DNA of 64,000 nucleotides from Bacteroidota bacterium. GTDB lineage: Bacteria; Bacteroidota; Bacteroidia; Bacteroidales; UBA12481. A program made the position numbers and the translations under genes. The DNA lies in assembly GCA_018669475.1 (NCBI GenBank), contig JABHCC010000104.1:1-64000 (forward strand), in the 5' to 3' direction. This document shows, piece after piece, positions 53,559-64,000 of the stretch (position 1 is the stretch's first letter; each line of letters opens with the position of its first letter). The notes beneath the pieces are model-generated. The model was not told where the DNA came from, did no database searches, and saw only the letters and a program-made list of their open reading frames with translations.

Positions 53559-55958
53559 CTAAATACTTGCTCTGACAGTTAGCATGAAATTGCGTCCGGG
53601 AGAAGCTATTCCTGAGCTATAAGGTCTGTAGCGTGTATTAAGAAGGTTTTCAATCCCTGCATTTATTTGTATTAACGATTGAAGTTGGTAAGCCACATTA
53701 ATATTTAAAGTATACCATCCGGGAGAAAATAATTCTCCATTTTCATCTAGCGTATACATATATTCTTTTGCCAATTCTGATGGAGACATTTGATCGTGAA
53801 TCTTTGTTCCATTATATCTGATAAAAAAATCTCCCTTGAATTTATTTTTTTGATAGATCAGATGACTTGCTCCAAAAACAGGAGCAACATGCCTTAAAGG
53901 GACTGATCCGGAATCTTCACCATATGTGGCAGTTATGCTTGATTTGAGAAACAGGTTACTAATTACATTCCAGTTTATTGAAGCTGACACACCGTATACA
54001 TGAGCCCAATCAGCGTTCACGATTGCTTCAACTTTACTAAGTTCACCATCGTAAAATATGGAATCCTGGCCGTTGAAACTATAATCACGACGTACCATTG
54101 CATCAAAGAGGTAAGTATAGAAAGCGGTCACATCCAGCTTTGCTTTGTCTCCCAAAAGTTTAATTACGCCAATATCAGCGTTTATTGCATATTCAGGACG
54201 GAGGTCTCCATTTGGTACTATAACATTACCAGGCTCAGAATCAAAAACCTTTCCTACATCATCAAGATTAGGGGCACGAAAGCCTGAAGACAAATTGGTA
54301 TTGAATTGCCAATCGTCACTTGGCACCCAGGCAACTCCAATACTACCATTGAAAGCCATATTACTAATGGCAATCTCATTATACGGAAAACTAAAGAATT
54401 GTTTACTTATAAACTTGGAGTTCAGGCTAACATAATTGGCCCTAAGACCTGTAACCAACGTTAATCTATCAGAAATATAATTCTTCAATCCCGAATAAAC
54501 TCCCGAGTTAAGATATAAAGTACCACCATCTGGATATCGACTTGATTCAGACATTAATTCATCTGTATAAACATTTCTGGACATCCCAAGAGAAAAGACC
54601 CTGTTGGAGGTCCATTCAACTCCATAGAATAGTTCATTCTTTGCATTGATTTTCTTGTCTAAATCAACATTAATACTGCCAATATCCAGATATTCATATC
54701 GCTCTCTGATCCAGTCATCTCCCAGCCTTCGATCATGCCGGCTTTCTGAGTAAGCCTGATATGCCAAGGTCACTCTAACCTGATCAAATAAAGGAGTAGT
54801 ATCAGTAAGTTCGGCACCCAAAGTATGCATAAGCCATTTATGAGGTCCATAATACCACTCTGCATATTTTGGCTTATCATCCGACATTTGAAAGAGTCTG
54901 TCGTACCTGGGCACTTCACTACTGCGGGAATAATGAAAAGCATAAATAATATCAAGAGATTTGCTAGGCCTGAACCTGAATTTCTGCATCAGATTCATCT
55001 GACTATAGCCTGATCCAACCTGCTTATTTGGTTTTGTATTGAGAAAAATAGAATCATGATCATTATACACCCTGACATACATAGGTAATTCATAGTCAGG
55101 AAATCCTCCGACACCCATAATCTGGTCGTCAAAATCAGAAAAACTCACACTTGATAACATGCCCCATCGTTTCTTTCCGTAACTAAAATCAAGGTGACCT
55201 GTTTTTTCCATGTTTGCAGAGCTAAAGCGTGACAGTGCATTAAGTCTCAAATATGCATCATCAGAGGTTGACAATTTTACTTGTCGCGTATGAAAATCCA
55301 TCACTCCACCTATAGCATCACTACCGTATATTACGGAACCAGGCCCAAAGATTACTTCTGAATTATCCATTATCTGAGGATCCATTGTAATAACATTTTG
55401 CAGGTTACCTGAACGGTATATCGCATTATTTAGTCTTACTCCATCTACTACCAACAAAACACGATTAGCTGAAAAGCCTCTGATCATAGGACTTCCCCCT
55501 CCTAACTGACTTTTTTGTATATAAACCTGGTCTGATAATCCTACAAGGTCAGCTGCGGTTTGAGGATTATAGAAATTGACTTCTTTACTGCGAACTGCTT
55601 CTATCTTATTCGGAATTTCACGTTTGTTCTGTTCCCATCGATTTACTGAGACCAGTACTTCATTAACTCTCAGAAGATCTTCTTCAAGATATATGACGCC
55701 ACCGAAAACCTTAACCTCACTGAGAGAGAAATGTGCCGACTTATATGATCGATGCTGAAACCTGATAGAATCCGAAGTTTCAAAAATCAGAATATCAGCT
55801 TCTCCATTCTCATCTGTAACAGTAGATTTCTCATCTGAAAATACAAACACATTAGGAATCGGCTGTAAATTATTCGCATCCAGGACTTTTAAATTCTGAG
55901 TATACGAATTTATCGTTACACACAGGAGCAATACAAGAGTAATAAAAGGAAACTTCAT
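53559..55958 (-). CDS. TonB-dependent receptor
   Basis: About 799 residues. I start at ATG 55958 (MKFPFITLVLLLCVTINSYTQ), a clean signal peptide; six codons upstream is another ATG. An N-terminal CarbopepD_reg-2-type domain (LKVLDANNLQPIPNVFVFSDEKSTVTDENGEADI) precedes the plug (about 120-225: SQLGGGSPMIRGFSANRVLLVVDGVRLNN, YGSDAIGGVMDF) and a 22-strand barrel ending LNTRYRPYSSGIASPGRNFMLTVRASI. The plug style resembles heme/haemoglobin and vitamin-type receptors, but no SusC-type features or SusD neighbour are seen. Substrate unknown. Confidence 0.95.
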   Translation of the reverse strand: MKFPFITLVLLLCVTINSYTQNLKVLDANNLQPIPNVFVFSDEKSTVTDENGEADILIFETSDSIRFQHRSYKSAHFSLSEVKVFGGVIYLEEDLLRVNEVLVSVNRWEQNKREIPNKIEAVRSKEVNFYNPQTAADLVGLSDQVYIQKSQLGGGSPMIRGFSANRVLLVVDGVRLNNAIYRSGNLQNVITMDPQIMDNSEVIFGPGSVIYGSDAIGGVMDFHTRQVKLSTSDDAYLRLNALSRFSSANMEKTGHLDFSYGKKRWGMLSSVSFSDFDDQIMGVGGFPDYELPMYVRVYNDHDSIFLNTKPNKQVGSGYSQMNLMQKFRFRPSKSLDIIYAFHYSRSSEVPRYDRLFQMSDDKPKYAEWYYGPHKWLMHTLGAELTDTTPLFDQVRVTLAYQAYSESRHDRRLGDDWIRERYEYLDIGSINVDLDKKINAKNELFYGVEWTSNRVFSLGMSRNVYTDELMSESSRYPDGGTLYLNSGVYSGLKNYISDRLTLVTGLRANYVSLNSKFISKQFFSFPYNEIAISNMAFNGSIGVAWVPSDDWQFNTNLSSGFRAPNLDDVGKVFDSEPGNVIVPNGDLRPEYAINADIGVIKLLGDKAKLDVTAFYTYLFDAMVRRDYSFNGQDSIFYDGELSKVEAIVNADWAHVYGVSASINWNVISNLFLKSSITATYGEDSGSVPLRHVAPVFGASHLIYQKNKFKGDFFIRYNGTKIHDQMSPSELAKEYMYTLDENGELFSPGWYTLNINVAYQLQSLIQINAGIENLLNTRYRPYSSGIASPGRNFMLTVRASI

Positions 55959-56019
55959 AGGCTGACAATCGTACAACTATTATGCCGTATCTGCCCGCAT
56001 CTATTGTACAACATAAAAA

Positions 56020-58155
56020 CTATTCTTTTATTTCGAGGAGATCAAAGATGAATGCATATTCCAGTGCAACATCCTTATATCTTTTGAACCTTCCACTTGC
56101 TCCTCCATGACCTGCTTCCATATTTATATGTAGCAATAAGAGGTTGTTATCGGTTTTTAGCTCCCGAAGCTTTGCAACCCATTTAGCAGGCTCAAAATAT
56201 TGTACCTGAGAATCATGTAAACCAGTAGTTACAAGAATAGCTGGATAGTCTGTTGAATATACCTGATCATAAGGAGAATAAGAGAGCATATAATCATAAT
56301 ACTCTTTATTGTTGGGATTACCCCACTCATCATATTCACTGGTAGTTAATGGAATTGATTCATCTAACATTGTTGTGACTACATCAACAAAAGGCACATT
56401 TGCAATAACTCCTTTATACAGATCAGGACGCATATTTAAAATGGCTCCCATCAATAAACCTCCTGCACTGCCACCTTTCGCAAAGAGTTTTTCAGTACTG
56501 GTATACTTTTCAGTAATTAAAAATTGCGCACAATCGTTAAAATCTGTGAAGGTGTTTATCTTCTTGAGTAATTTTCCATCCTCATACCAATAACGTCCCA
56601 TTTCCTGTCCTCCCCGGATGTGAGCAATTGCGTAAACAAACCCCCTGTCAAGCATACTCAGACGATCAGAGCGAAATGACGGACTCATACTCGAACCGTA
56701 TGATCCATAAGCATATAGCATTGCCGGATGAGTTCCATCTTTCTCAAAGCCCTTCTTGTATACTATTGAAATGGGTATTTTAGTCCCATCTTCAGCACTA
56801 GCCCATTTTCGCTCAGTTTGGTAGTCCCCCGGAGAATACCCTCCAACTACTTCATCCCTTTTCAGCAAAGTCTTCTCTCCTGTATCCAGGTTATAGTCAT
56901 ATGTTGAATTTGGTGTTGTAAGGGAGCTATATGAAAATCGTAGTATATCAGTATCGAAATCACGATTAACTGATGTTCGGGCCGAGTAAGCTTCTTCTTC
57001 AAATGGCAGGTAGCTGTCTGATCCATTCTTGTGACTAATTATTCTGATCATTGGCAAGCCATTGCTCATTTCTGATAAAACCAAATAGTCACTGAACAAT
57101 ACCATGCTATTCAGTAAAACATCAGCCCGATGAGGAATTACACTCACCCAATTTTCCTTAGCAGTTTCTGTAACAGGAGTTTTCATCAGTTGAAAGTTCT
57201 CTGCATCAAGATTAGTCAGAATGTAGAAATGGTCTTTATAGTGATCAATGCTATACTCAAGATTACTCTCACGTGAATGAAAAACACTGAAAGATCCATC
57301 CGGATCATTTGCATCCAGATAGCTAAACTCACTTGACAGGGTGCTAGTTGAACTGATGAATAAATAATCACCCGACTTTGACCTGCCAACTCTAACACTA
57401 AATGTTTCATCAGACTCATAAAAAATATTCCAATCCATATCGCCAGCTTCTCCCAAATGATGTCTGAAGATAGATTCTGACCTGAGTGTCACAGGGTTTT
57501 TACGTGTATAAAAGAAAGTCTTGTTATCATTTGCCCAGGCTACGCCTCCTGTGGTTTCTTCAATAGCATCTGAATAAATCTCACCCGTGACAAGATTTTT
57601 CACATAAGCAGTATATTTTCTGCGACTTACGGTATCAACGCTAAAAGCCAGAAGGGTATTATCAGGACTTACTGACATTCCTCCAATAGCATAATAGGTG
57701 TATCCTTTGGCCAGAATATTAACATTCAGGAGTATTTCTTCCTTTCCATCAAGGCTTCCTTGTTTTCGACAATGCACAGGATACTCGCCTCCTGCAATAA
57801 ATCGACTGTAATAGTAATACCCATTGTCAAGGTAAGGAACCGACTCATCGTCCTGCTTTATTCTACCAACAATCTCCTCGAATAAATCATTCTGGAAAGT
57901 CTCCGTACTGGCCATAACCATTTGGGTATAGTCATTTTCAGCATTTAGATAATCGATTACCTCCGGATTCTCTCTTTGATTGAGCCAATAATAATTATCG
58001 ATTCTGGTATCACCATGTTCAGTCAATTCAGTGGCTTTCTTAGCCACTACAGGAGGATCTGAAAAATCAGTTTGTTTCTTTCCTGTAGGATTTTGGCAAC
58101 TTGCTATCATTACAATGGCAATTAATAGGGATAGTATTTTTACCTGCTTGTTCAT
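56020..58155 (-). CDS. ptrB: Oligopeptidase B-like S9 peptidase, lipoprotein form
   Basis: A 711-residue serine peptidase of family S9A. A lipobox (IASC, Cys about residue 20) puts it outside the cytoplasm. The propeller starts near DNYYWLNQRENPEVIDYLNAEN, and the hydrolase domain includes YGSYGSSMSPSFRSDRLSMLDRGFVYAIAHIRGG, the nucleophile motif FAKGGSAGGLLMG (about 556), the SPYDQV region and the His motif MEAGHGGASGRFKRY (about 681). It cleaves after basic residues in the known family; here the exported form may act on external oligopeptides. No operon partner is clear. Confidence 0.92.
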   Translation of the reverse strand: MNKQVKILSLLIAIVMIASCQNPTGKKQTDFSDPPVVAKKATELTEHGDTRIDNYYWLNQRENPEVIDYLNAENDYTQMVMASTETFQNDLFEEIVGRIKQDDESVPYLDNGYYYYSRFIAGGEYPVHCRKQGSLDGKEEILLNVNILAKGYTYYAIGGMSVSPDNTLLAFSVDTVSRRKYTAYVKNLVTGEIYSDAIEETTGGVAWANDNKTFFYTRKNPVTLRSESIFRHHLGEAGDMDWNIFYESDETFSVRVGRSKSGDYLFISSTSTLSSEFSYLDANDPDGSFSVFHSRESNLEYSIDHYKDHFYILTNLDAENFQLMKTPVTETAKENWVSVIPHRADVLLNSMVLFSDYLVLSEMSNGLPMIRIISHKNGSDSYLPFEEEAYSARTSVNRDFDTDILRFSYSSLTTPNSTYDYNLDTGEKTLLKRDEVVGGYSPGDYQTERKWASAEDGTKIPISIVYKKGFEKDGTHPAMLYAYGSYGSSMSPSFRSDRLSMLDRGFVYAIAHIRGGQEMGRYWYEDGKLLKKINTFTDFNDCAQFLITEKYTSTEKLFAKGGSAGGLLMGAILNMRPDLYKGVIANVPFVDVVTTMLDESIPLTTSEYDEWGNPNNKEYYDYMLSYSPYDQVYSTDYPAILVTTGLHDSQVQYFEPAKWVAKLRELKTDNNLLLLHINMEAGHGGASGRFKRYKDVALEYAFIFDLLEIKE

Positions 58156-58211
58156 AAGTATAGGATATGGTTAACAAGCAAATATAATAAGAAAACAAAT
58201 CGGTACGGGTA

Positions 58212-59933
58212 TTAATCTACCTTCTCCGGAATCTTAATGTCAGGATGCTCCTTTGCGAAATCCACCCAATAGGTCTTCACAGTTTGTCTCATTTCCTTAT
58301 GAAGGCTGAAGATTCCGATCAGGTTTGGTATCGTCATAAATGCAATCGTGATACCAGAGAGCGTCCAAATAATGCTTGTATCAGTAAAAGATGCCAGGAA
58401 GAATCCTATTACATACAGAATTCTGTAGTAAATAACAGATTTTGTTCCAAATAAAAAGGTCATTGCTCTTCCGCCGTAGTACGACCAGGAGATCGCTGTA
58501 GAAAACGCAAACAAAAGTAGGCCGATACTTACTATATATTTACCCCAATCTCCCATCCAGCTCTTTTTAAATGCTTCGGTGGTCAATGGAGCACTATGTA
58601 TCAGCGATTCACCCGTTATTTCATAGTTTCCTTCACCAAATCTAATTGAGCCATCTTCAACCGGAACCAATCCATTGTAATTGTCTCCATCCTTTAGAAA
58701 AAGAATATTTTCAGCAAGACTTCTGGCGTGCAGTAGTGTTACATCTCCTTGTATTTCACCATTTACAATCTGAATATTACCATTAAACCCTGGAGTTTCC
58801 TCCTTGTTATTAAAATAATCTGATAAAAGGGCAACGTCATCAGCATTAGATTGCTGATACTGTCCATCAAGAACTATGACATCAGCCATCTGGAAAGAAT
58901 TATGAATTTTCTCTGTCCAGACGCCGGAAGATAAAATAACCAAGCCTGTCAGAGTACAAATAATGATAGTATCAATAAAAGGTTCCAGTATAGCAACCAA
59001 ACCTTCTGATACTGGCTCATGCGCACGAGCAGCGGCGTGTGCTATTGGTGCAGAACCCTGACCAGCTTCATTTGAAAACAATCCCCTGTTAACACCTCTG
59101 TTGAAAGCAAATGCAAAACCTGCTCCAAGAAATCCTCCTGCAGCTGCGGTACCAGAGAAAACATCCTCAAACACAGAAATAAAACTTGGTATGATATTTT
59201 GATAATTGAATCCAATAACCAATAATGCTCCGACAAAATATATCAATGCCATTCCGGGAACAAGCTTCTCAGTAACCTTGGCAATTCTTTTAATACCACC
59301 GATAATTACGAAACCAAGCAATACTGCTAAAACACCACCGGTAACAATTTCCTTTACTCCAAAAGTCGCACTTACTGAACTAGCTATGCTATTAATTTGG
59401 GGAAGATTACCAGTACCAAATGAAGATAACACAGTTGCAATTGCAAAGAATATTCCCAGCCACTTACCAGTTTGAAGCAATTTTCCACTTGGCAACTTAA
59501 TATTAAGTCGCTTTTTCATATAATACATAGGACCACCTGAAACCATTCCGTCCGGTGTAAAATCCCTGTATTTATGCGAAAGAGTCACCTCCACAAATTT
59601 CGTGCACATACCAACCAGAGCAGTCATTAGCATCCAAAATAAGGCTCCTGGCCCACCAAGATGAATCGCAAAAGCCACTCCCGCGATATTTCCAGTACCA
59701 ACTGTACCTGATAAGGCCGTAGTAAGGGCCTGAAAATGTGATGTATCACCTTTATCCTCTTTCCGATCAAATTTGCCTCTGACGATTCTCAGACTATGCT
59801 TCAGGTATCGGAATTGGGGAAACTTGAGATAAATGGTAAAGAAAAGACCTACTCCCAATAGCAGAAATACAAACCATTGAGATCCTCCGATGAATCCATC
59901 AATTGAAGTCAGAAAGTCGTTTATTTTTTGCAT
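58212..59933 (-). CDS. Alanine/glycine:cation symporter with extra extracytoplasmic insert
   Basis: A 573-residue inner-membrane Na+- or H+-coupled transporter of the AGCS family. Hallmarks are [18 protein letters not shown] (about 73-90), [30 protein letters not shown] and [25 protein letters not shown] (about 278-302). Family members are about 450-490 residues; this one has an additional, beta-rich, acidic insert at about 343-455 (starting [18 protein letters not shown] and ending near [10 protein letters not shown]) between two TM helices. The rest is collinear with the family. The insert may form a soluble domain in a loop. The gene is monocistronic. Confidence 0.93.
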   Translation of the reverse strand: MQKINDFLTSIDGFIGGSQWFVFLLLGVGLFFTIYLKFPQFRYLKHSLRIVRGKFDRKEDKGDTSHFQALTTALSGTVGTGNIAGVAFAIHLGGPGALFWMLMTALVGMCTKFVEVTLSHKYRDFTPDGMVSGGPMYYMKKRLNIKLPSGKLLQTGKWLGIFFAIATVLSSFGTGNLPQINSIASSVSATFGVKEIVTGGVLAVLLGFVIIGGIKRIAKVTEKLVPGMALIYFVGALLVIGFNYQNIIPSFISVFEDVFSGTAAAGGFLGAGFAFAFNRGVNRGLFSNEAGQGSAPIAHAAARAHEPVSEGLVAILEPFIDTIIICTLTGLVILSSGVWTEKIHNSFQMADVIVLDGQYQQSNADDVALLSDYFNNKEETPGFNGNIQIVNGEIQGDVTLLHARSLAENILFLKDGDNYNGLVPVEDGSIRFGEGNYEITGESLIHSAPLTTEAFKKSWMGDWGKYIVSIGLLLFAFSTAISWSYYGGRAMTFLFGTKSVIYYRILYVIGFFLASFTDTSIIWTLSGITIAFMTIPNLIGIFSLHKEMRQTVKTYWVDFAKEHPDIKIPEKVD

Positions 59934-60035
59934 GACCGGTAATTTTTTGCGTGCATAAAAATGGCCTAATTATATATAAGGAACAAATTGCATAAGCTGT
60001 TCCCGAACATTTATTTTGAATAATTTGACTCTTCT

Positions 60036-62525
60036 TCAAAATTCAAGATGAATAAGGGTAATTCCTGTCCCCCCAAAGCGGATATCTTCATCCTGAAATT
60101 TAGATACTACGTCAACAGTGGATAGATACTGTCTGATAACCTGCCTCAATATACCATTACCCTTTCCGTGCAGTACCCTTAAGTCTTTTTCTGACAACAT
60201 GATAGCCTCATCTATCATATTCTGGACTTTTTCTACTGCTTCATCTGCCCTTTGTCCTCTGATATCAACATTAGGAGAAAAATTCAATCTTCTGTTATCA
60301 AGGTCAAAAAAAGCTGAACTAGCTGTTCCAGTGGTTTTATAACCCAATGAGGATTTGTATTCCTTTTCTGATATAATTTCAAGGTCCTCTCTGGGCATCG
60401 TTGTCATCATCTCGCCAATACTTAACAATATTGAGCTGGGATTTACTTTAAGAACCTCCCCAACAGTACCCTGTTTCCATATTCTTACCTTCTGGCCAGG
60501 TATTATGCTAAGTTCTTTCTTTTTCTCATCAACATCCGGAATTATTTCTGCTTTAATCCCTGTTTTCCTTCTTACCGATTGTTGCTTTCTCTTTAATTCG
60601 TCTACATCCCTTCCTATATTATCCTCCTGCTGACTAAAATCCTTCGCTACAGAATCTTTGAACGATTCCAGTGACTTTCTGGCTTCCTTGGTTTTTTCCT
60701 TTTCCGCCTGATGAGTTCTTATTTCATGAATTGTATTCTCAATCCTTTTATTAATCTTATTCAGCAGATCTTCAGATTCTTTACGTGCATTTTTAACATC
60801 TTGTTTGCGCTGCTTCTCCATATCTTTTATCTGCGCCTCATAATTTAATATGAGATCCTCAAGTTGCTTTTCAGATTTTCTGATTTTTTTTCGTTTGTTC
60901 TCCCAGTATCTTTTGTCACGTGAGATTTCCCTGAGATGCTTATCAAACATAATAGTATCCGTTCCAACCTCATTCTTTGCCTCATCTAAAATAGCATCGG
61001 GTAATCCAATTTTCCGTGCAATCTCAAAAGCAAATGAACTACCAGGTTTACCAATCTCCAGCTGAAACAAAGGCTCAAACTTTTGGGCATCATATAGCAT
61101 AGCTCCATTAATAATACCTGGCTCATGGGCTGCAAAATGTTTTAGATTAGAGTAATGGGTTGTAATAACTCCATACCCTCCTGTTGCATTAAGCTGTCTG
61201 AGCATAGCCTGAGCAAGAGCAGCTCCCAGCTGGGGCTCTGTACCTGTTCCAAATTCATCAATCAACATAAGACTATCAGGCCCTGCTGAGCGAAGAAAGT
61301 ACTTCATATTCAGCAAATGTGAACTGTAAGTACTCAAATCGTTTTCAATTGATTGTTCGTCTCCTATATCAATGAATATCTGCTCAAAAATACGTGTTAC
61401 TGATCCTTCAGCAAGCGGTGGCAACAAGCCACATTGAATCAGATACTGAACCAGCCCCACCGTCTTCAAACATACCGATTTCCCTCCTGCATTGGGCCCT
61501 GATATCAGTAATATCCTGTCATCCTGGTTGAGTTGAATATCCTGAGCAATAACTTTCTTTCCTTCCTTTTTGAAAGTCAATACCAACAATGGATGACGTA
61601 CCTGCCTCCAGTCAATAAGCTCCTCGTCAGCCAGAGCTATTGCTCTCCCCTCCCATTCCTTTGACAATTTTGATTTTGCACGGATAAAATCAAAGGCAGC
61701 TATCAACACAGGCCATGTGAGAATATCATCAAAATATGGTCTTAAAGAATCGGTGAGTGTCTGCAAGATTTTAATAATTTCCCGACCTTCAGCAATTTCA
61801 AGTGCCCTGATCTCATTATTCAGTTCAACCATTTCAACCGGCTCGATAAACACAGTCTTCCCTGTAGCTGATTCATCATGAATTAATCCACTGAGTTTTC
61901 GCTTATTTGCAGCAGGAACAGGGATAACAAGTCTTCCCTCCCGGATGGTTGGACTAGTATCCTGGTCAACCCAGCCATCAGATTGTGCCTGATCTACAAT
62001 TCTCTTGATTCTACGGCTCAGGTTATTATTCTTTTGCGAAATTGATTTCCGAATTGATAAAAGATCTTGTGATGCATTATCTCTTATCTGGCCGGTTTTG
62101 CTAATTATTTGATCCAACTTATCCTGAATAAACGGAAATATCTGGATGCTTTTAGTTAGATATTTTAGTCTGGGATACTGCTCTGGCTTTGTTTTAGAAA
62201 AGAAAGTAAGAATCTTCTTAACTGATCGATAATTCTCCCGGATGGAAACAAAATCTTCAAGGTTTAAGAAAATACCAGGAACAGAAGCAGTTTTCAATGC
62301 TTCTCGCAAATCTTGCGTAGGATACCATTCAAAGCTCCTCTCAAAGCTCAGAAGCTCAGTAAATTCCTGAGTTTCTTCGAGCTTTATTCTTATCTCAGCA
62401 ATATCGCTTGAGAAAGAAAAGGAATAACATTCTTCTTTCCCTAAACTGGTATCACAGTATGAACTGAGTCGATCTCTGATTAGATCGAAACCAATTTTCT
62501 TTTCCAGGTTTTTAGGATATATCAA
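60036..62525 (-). CDS. mutS2: Endonuclease MutS2
   Basis: An 829-residue MutS2 protein that suppresses recombination and rescues stalled ribosomes in known species. It has the MutS core with the P-loop ISGPNAGGKSVCLKT (about 343), LIDEFGTGTEPQLGAALAQAML and THYSNLK, a coiled-coil region (about 500-640), the KOW-like IPGQKVRIWKQGTVGEVLKV segment, and a C-terminal Smr nuclease domain with DIRGQRADEA and VLHGKGNGILR (about 745-829). All domains are intact and the length is normal. The downstream neighbour on the same strand is the AGCS symporter about 100 bp away. Confidence 0.95.
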   Translation of the reverse strand: MIYPKNLEKKIGFDLIRDRLSSYCDTSLGKEECYSFSFSSDIAEIRIKLEETQEFTELLSFERSFEWYPTQDLREALKTASVPGIFLNLEDFVSIRENYRSVKKILTFFSKTKPEQYPRLKYLTKSIQIFPFIQDKLDQIISKTGQIRDNASQDLLSIRKSISQKNNNLSRRIKRIVDQAQSDGWVDQDTSPTIREGRLVIPVPAANKRKLSGLIHDESATGKTVFIEPVEMVELNNEIRALEIAEGREIIKILQTLTDSLRPYFDDILTWPVLIAAFDFIRAKSKLSKEWEGRAIALADEELIDWRQVRHPLLVLTFKKEGKKVIAQDIQLNQDDRILLISGPNAGGKSVCLKTVGLVQYLIQCGLLPPLAEGSVTRIFEQIFIDIGDEQSIENDLSTYSSHLLNMKYFLRSAGPDSLMLIDEFGTGTEPQLGAALAQAMLRQLNATGGYGVITTHYSNLKHFAAHEPGIINGAMLYDAQKFEPLFQLEIGKPGSSFAFEIARKIGLPDAILDEAKNEVGTDTIMFDKHLREISRDKRYWENKRKKIRKSEKQLEDLILNYEAQIKDMEKQRKQDVKNARKESEDLLNKINKRIENTIHEIRTHQAEKEKTKEARKSLESFKDSVAKDFSQQEDNIGRDVDELKRKQQSVRRKTGIKAEIIPDVDEKKKELSIIPGQKVRIWKQGTVGEVLKVNPSSILLSIGEMMTTMPREDLEIISEKEYKSSLGYKTTGTASSAFFDLDNRRLNFSPNVDIRGQRADEAVEKVQNMIDEAIMLSEKDLRVLHGKGNGILRQVIRQYLSTVDVVSKFQDEDIRFGGTGITLIHLEF

Positions 62526-62560
62526 AATACCACAGATTTGTTCGCCCCAAAAATAACAAA

Positions 62561-64000
<1,440 letters not shown>

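Overview
The window looks like a chromosomal segment of a low-GC Bacteroidota bacterium, probably of the Bacteroidales/Marinilabiliales type. This rests on the protein families: a TonB-dependent receptor with a carboxypeptidase-regulatory-like N-domain, DUF3822 next to rsmD, many lipoproteins, PKD-domain surface proteins and M28/S9 exopeptidases. Genes lack Shine-Dalgarno sites and several are preceded by TAnnTTTG-like -7 boxes. The genus is not identifiable from the sequence alone. I see no phage, transposase, integrase, CRISPR array or rRNA.

Positions 1-6208 hold the 5' end of an exopolysaccharide operon on the minus strand: single-domain response regulator, receiver-fused initiating sugar-phosphate transferase, half-length TolC-like outer-membrane protein, a Wzz/BY-kinase-like copolymerase carrying a LysM domain, and a flippase cut by the window edge. 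Divergently, 6209-13085 is a sugar-nucleotide operon (ugd, UDP-glucuronate decarboxylase, rfbA, rfbC, rfbD, phosphohexomutase, yjbQ). Together these make UDP-glucuronate, UDP-xylose and most of dTDP-rhamnose for the polymer; rfbB is not in the window.

Positions 13072-23138 hold a RecD/Pif1-type helicase, a pilin-like anchored protein, DUF3822-rsmD, a tandem pair of M28 peptidases and three cell-envelope proteins of unknown role. Positions 23139-23687 are a noncoding island with a G-quadruplex-type G-tract cluster, minisatellites, a terminator, tRNA-Asp and a dispersed repeat. Positions 23688-36278 carry secreted or periplasmic degradative functions (YncE/phosphoesterase, DPP IV, GH78 rhamnosidase, Tat-exported Gfo/Idh/MocA oxidoreductase), DUF4105, a small unknown protein and a WYL regulator.

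Positions 36279-42998 form a four-gene minus-strand cassette I cannot match to a known system: a membrane-spanning protein with two degenerate MPN/JAB domains in its cytoplasmic part, an outer-membrane barrel, a small lipoprotein and a PKD lipoprotein. Positions 43070-48224 encode a double-length UvrA-like protein with four ABC ATPase cores. The remainder (48337-64000) holds an amino-acid permease with a trans-sulfuration-type PLP enzyme, mnmD, a TonB receptor, oligopeptidase B, an alanine/glycine:cation symporter with an unusual insert, MutS2 and a truncated hybrid histidine kinase.

The most interesting cross-cutting signal is a dispersed ~100-bp repeat present in at least five long and two short copies. 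It nearly always ends exactly on the ATG of an otherwise unrelated gene, and contains three alternately oriented CGGATG/CATCCG boxes that could form mutually exclusive hairpins, one of which would occlude the start codon.
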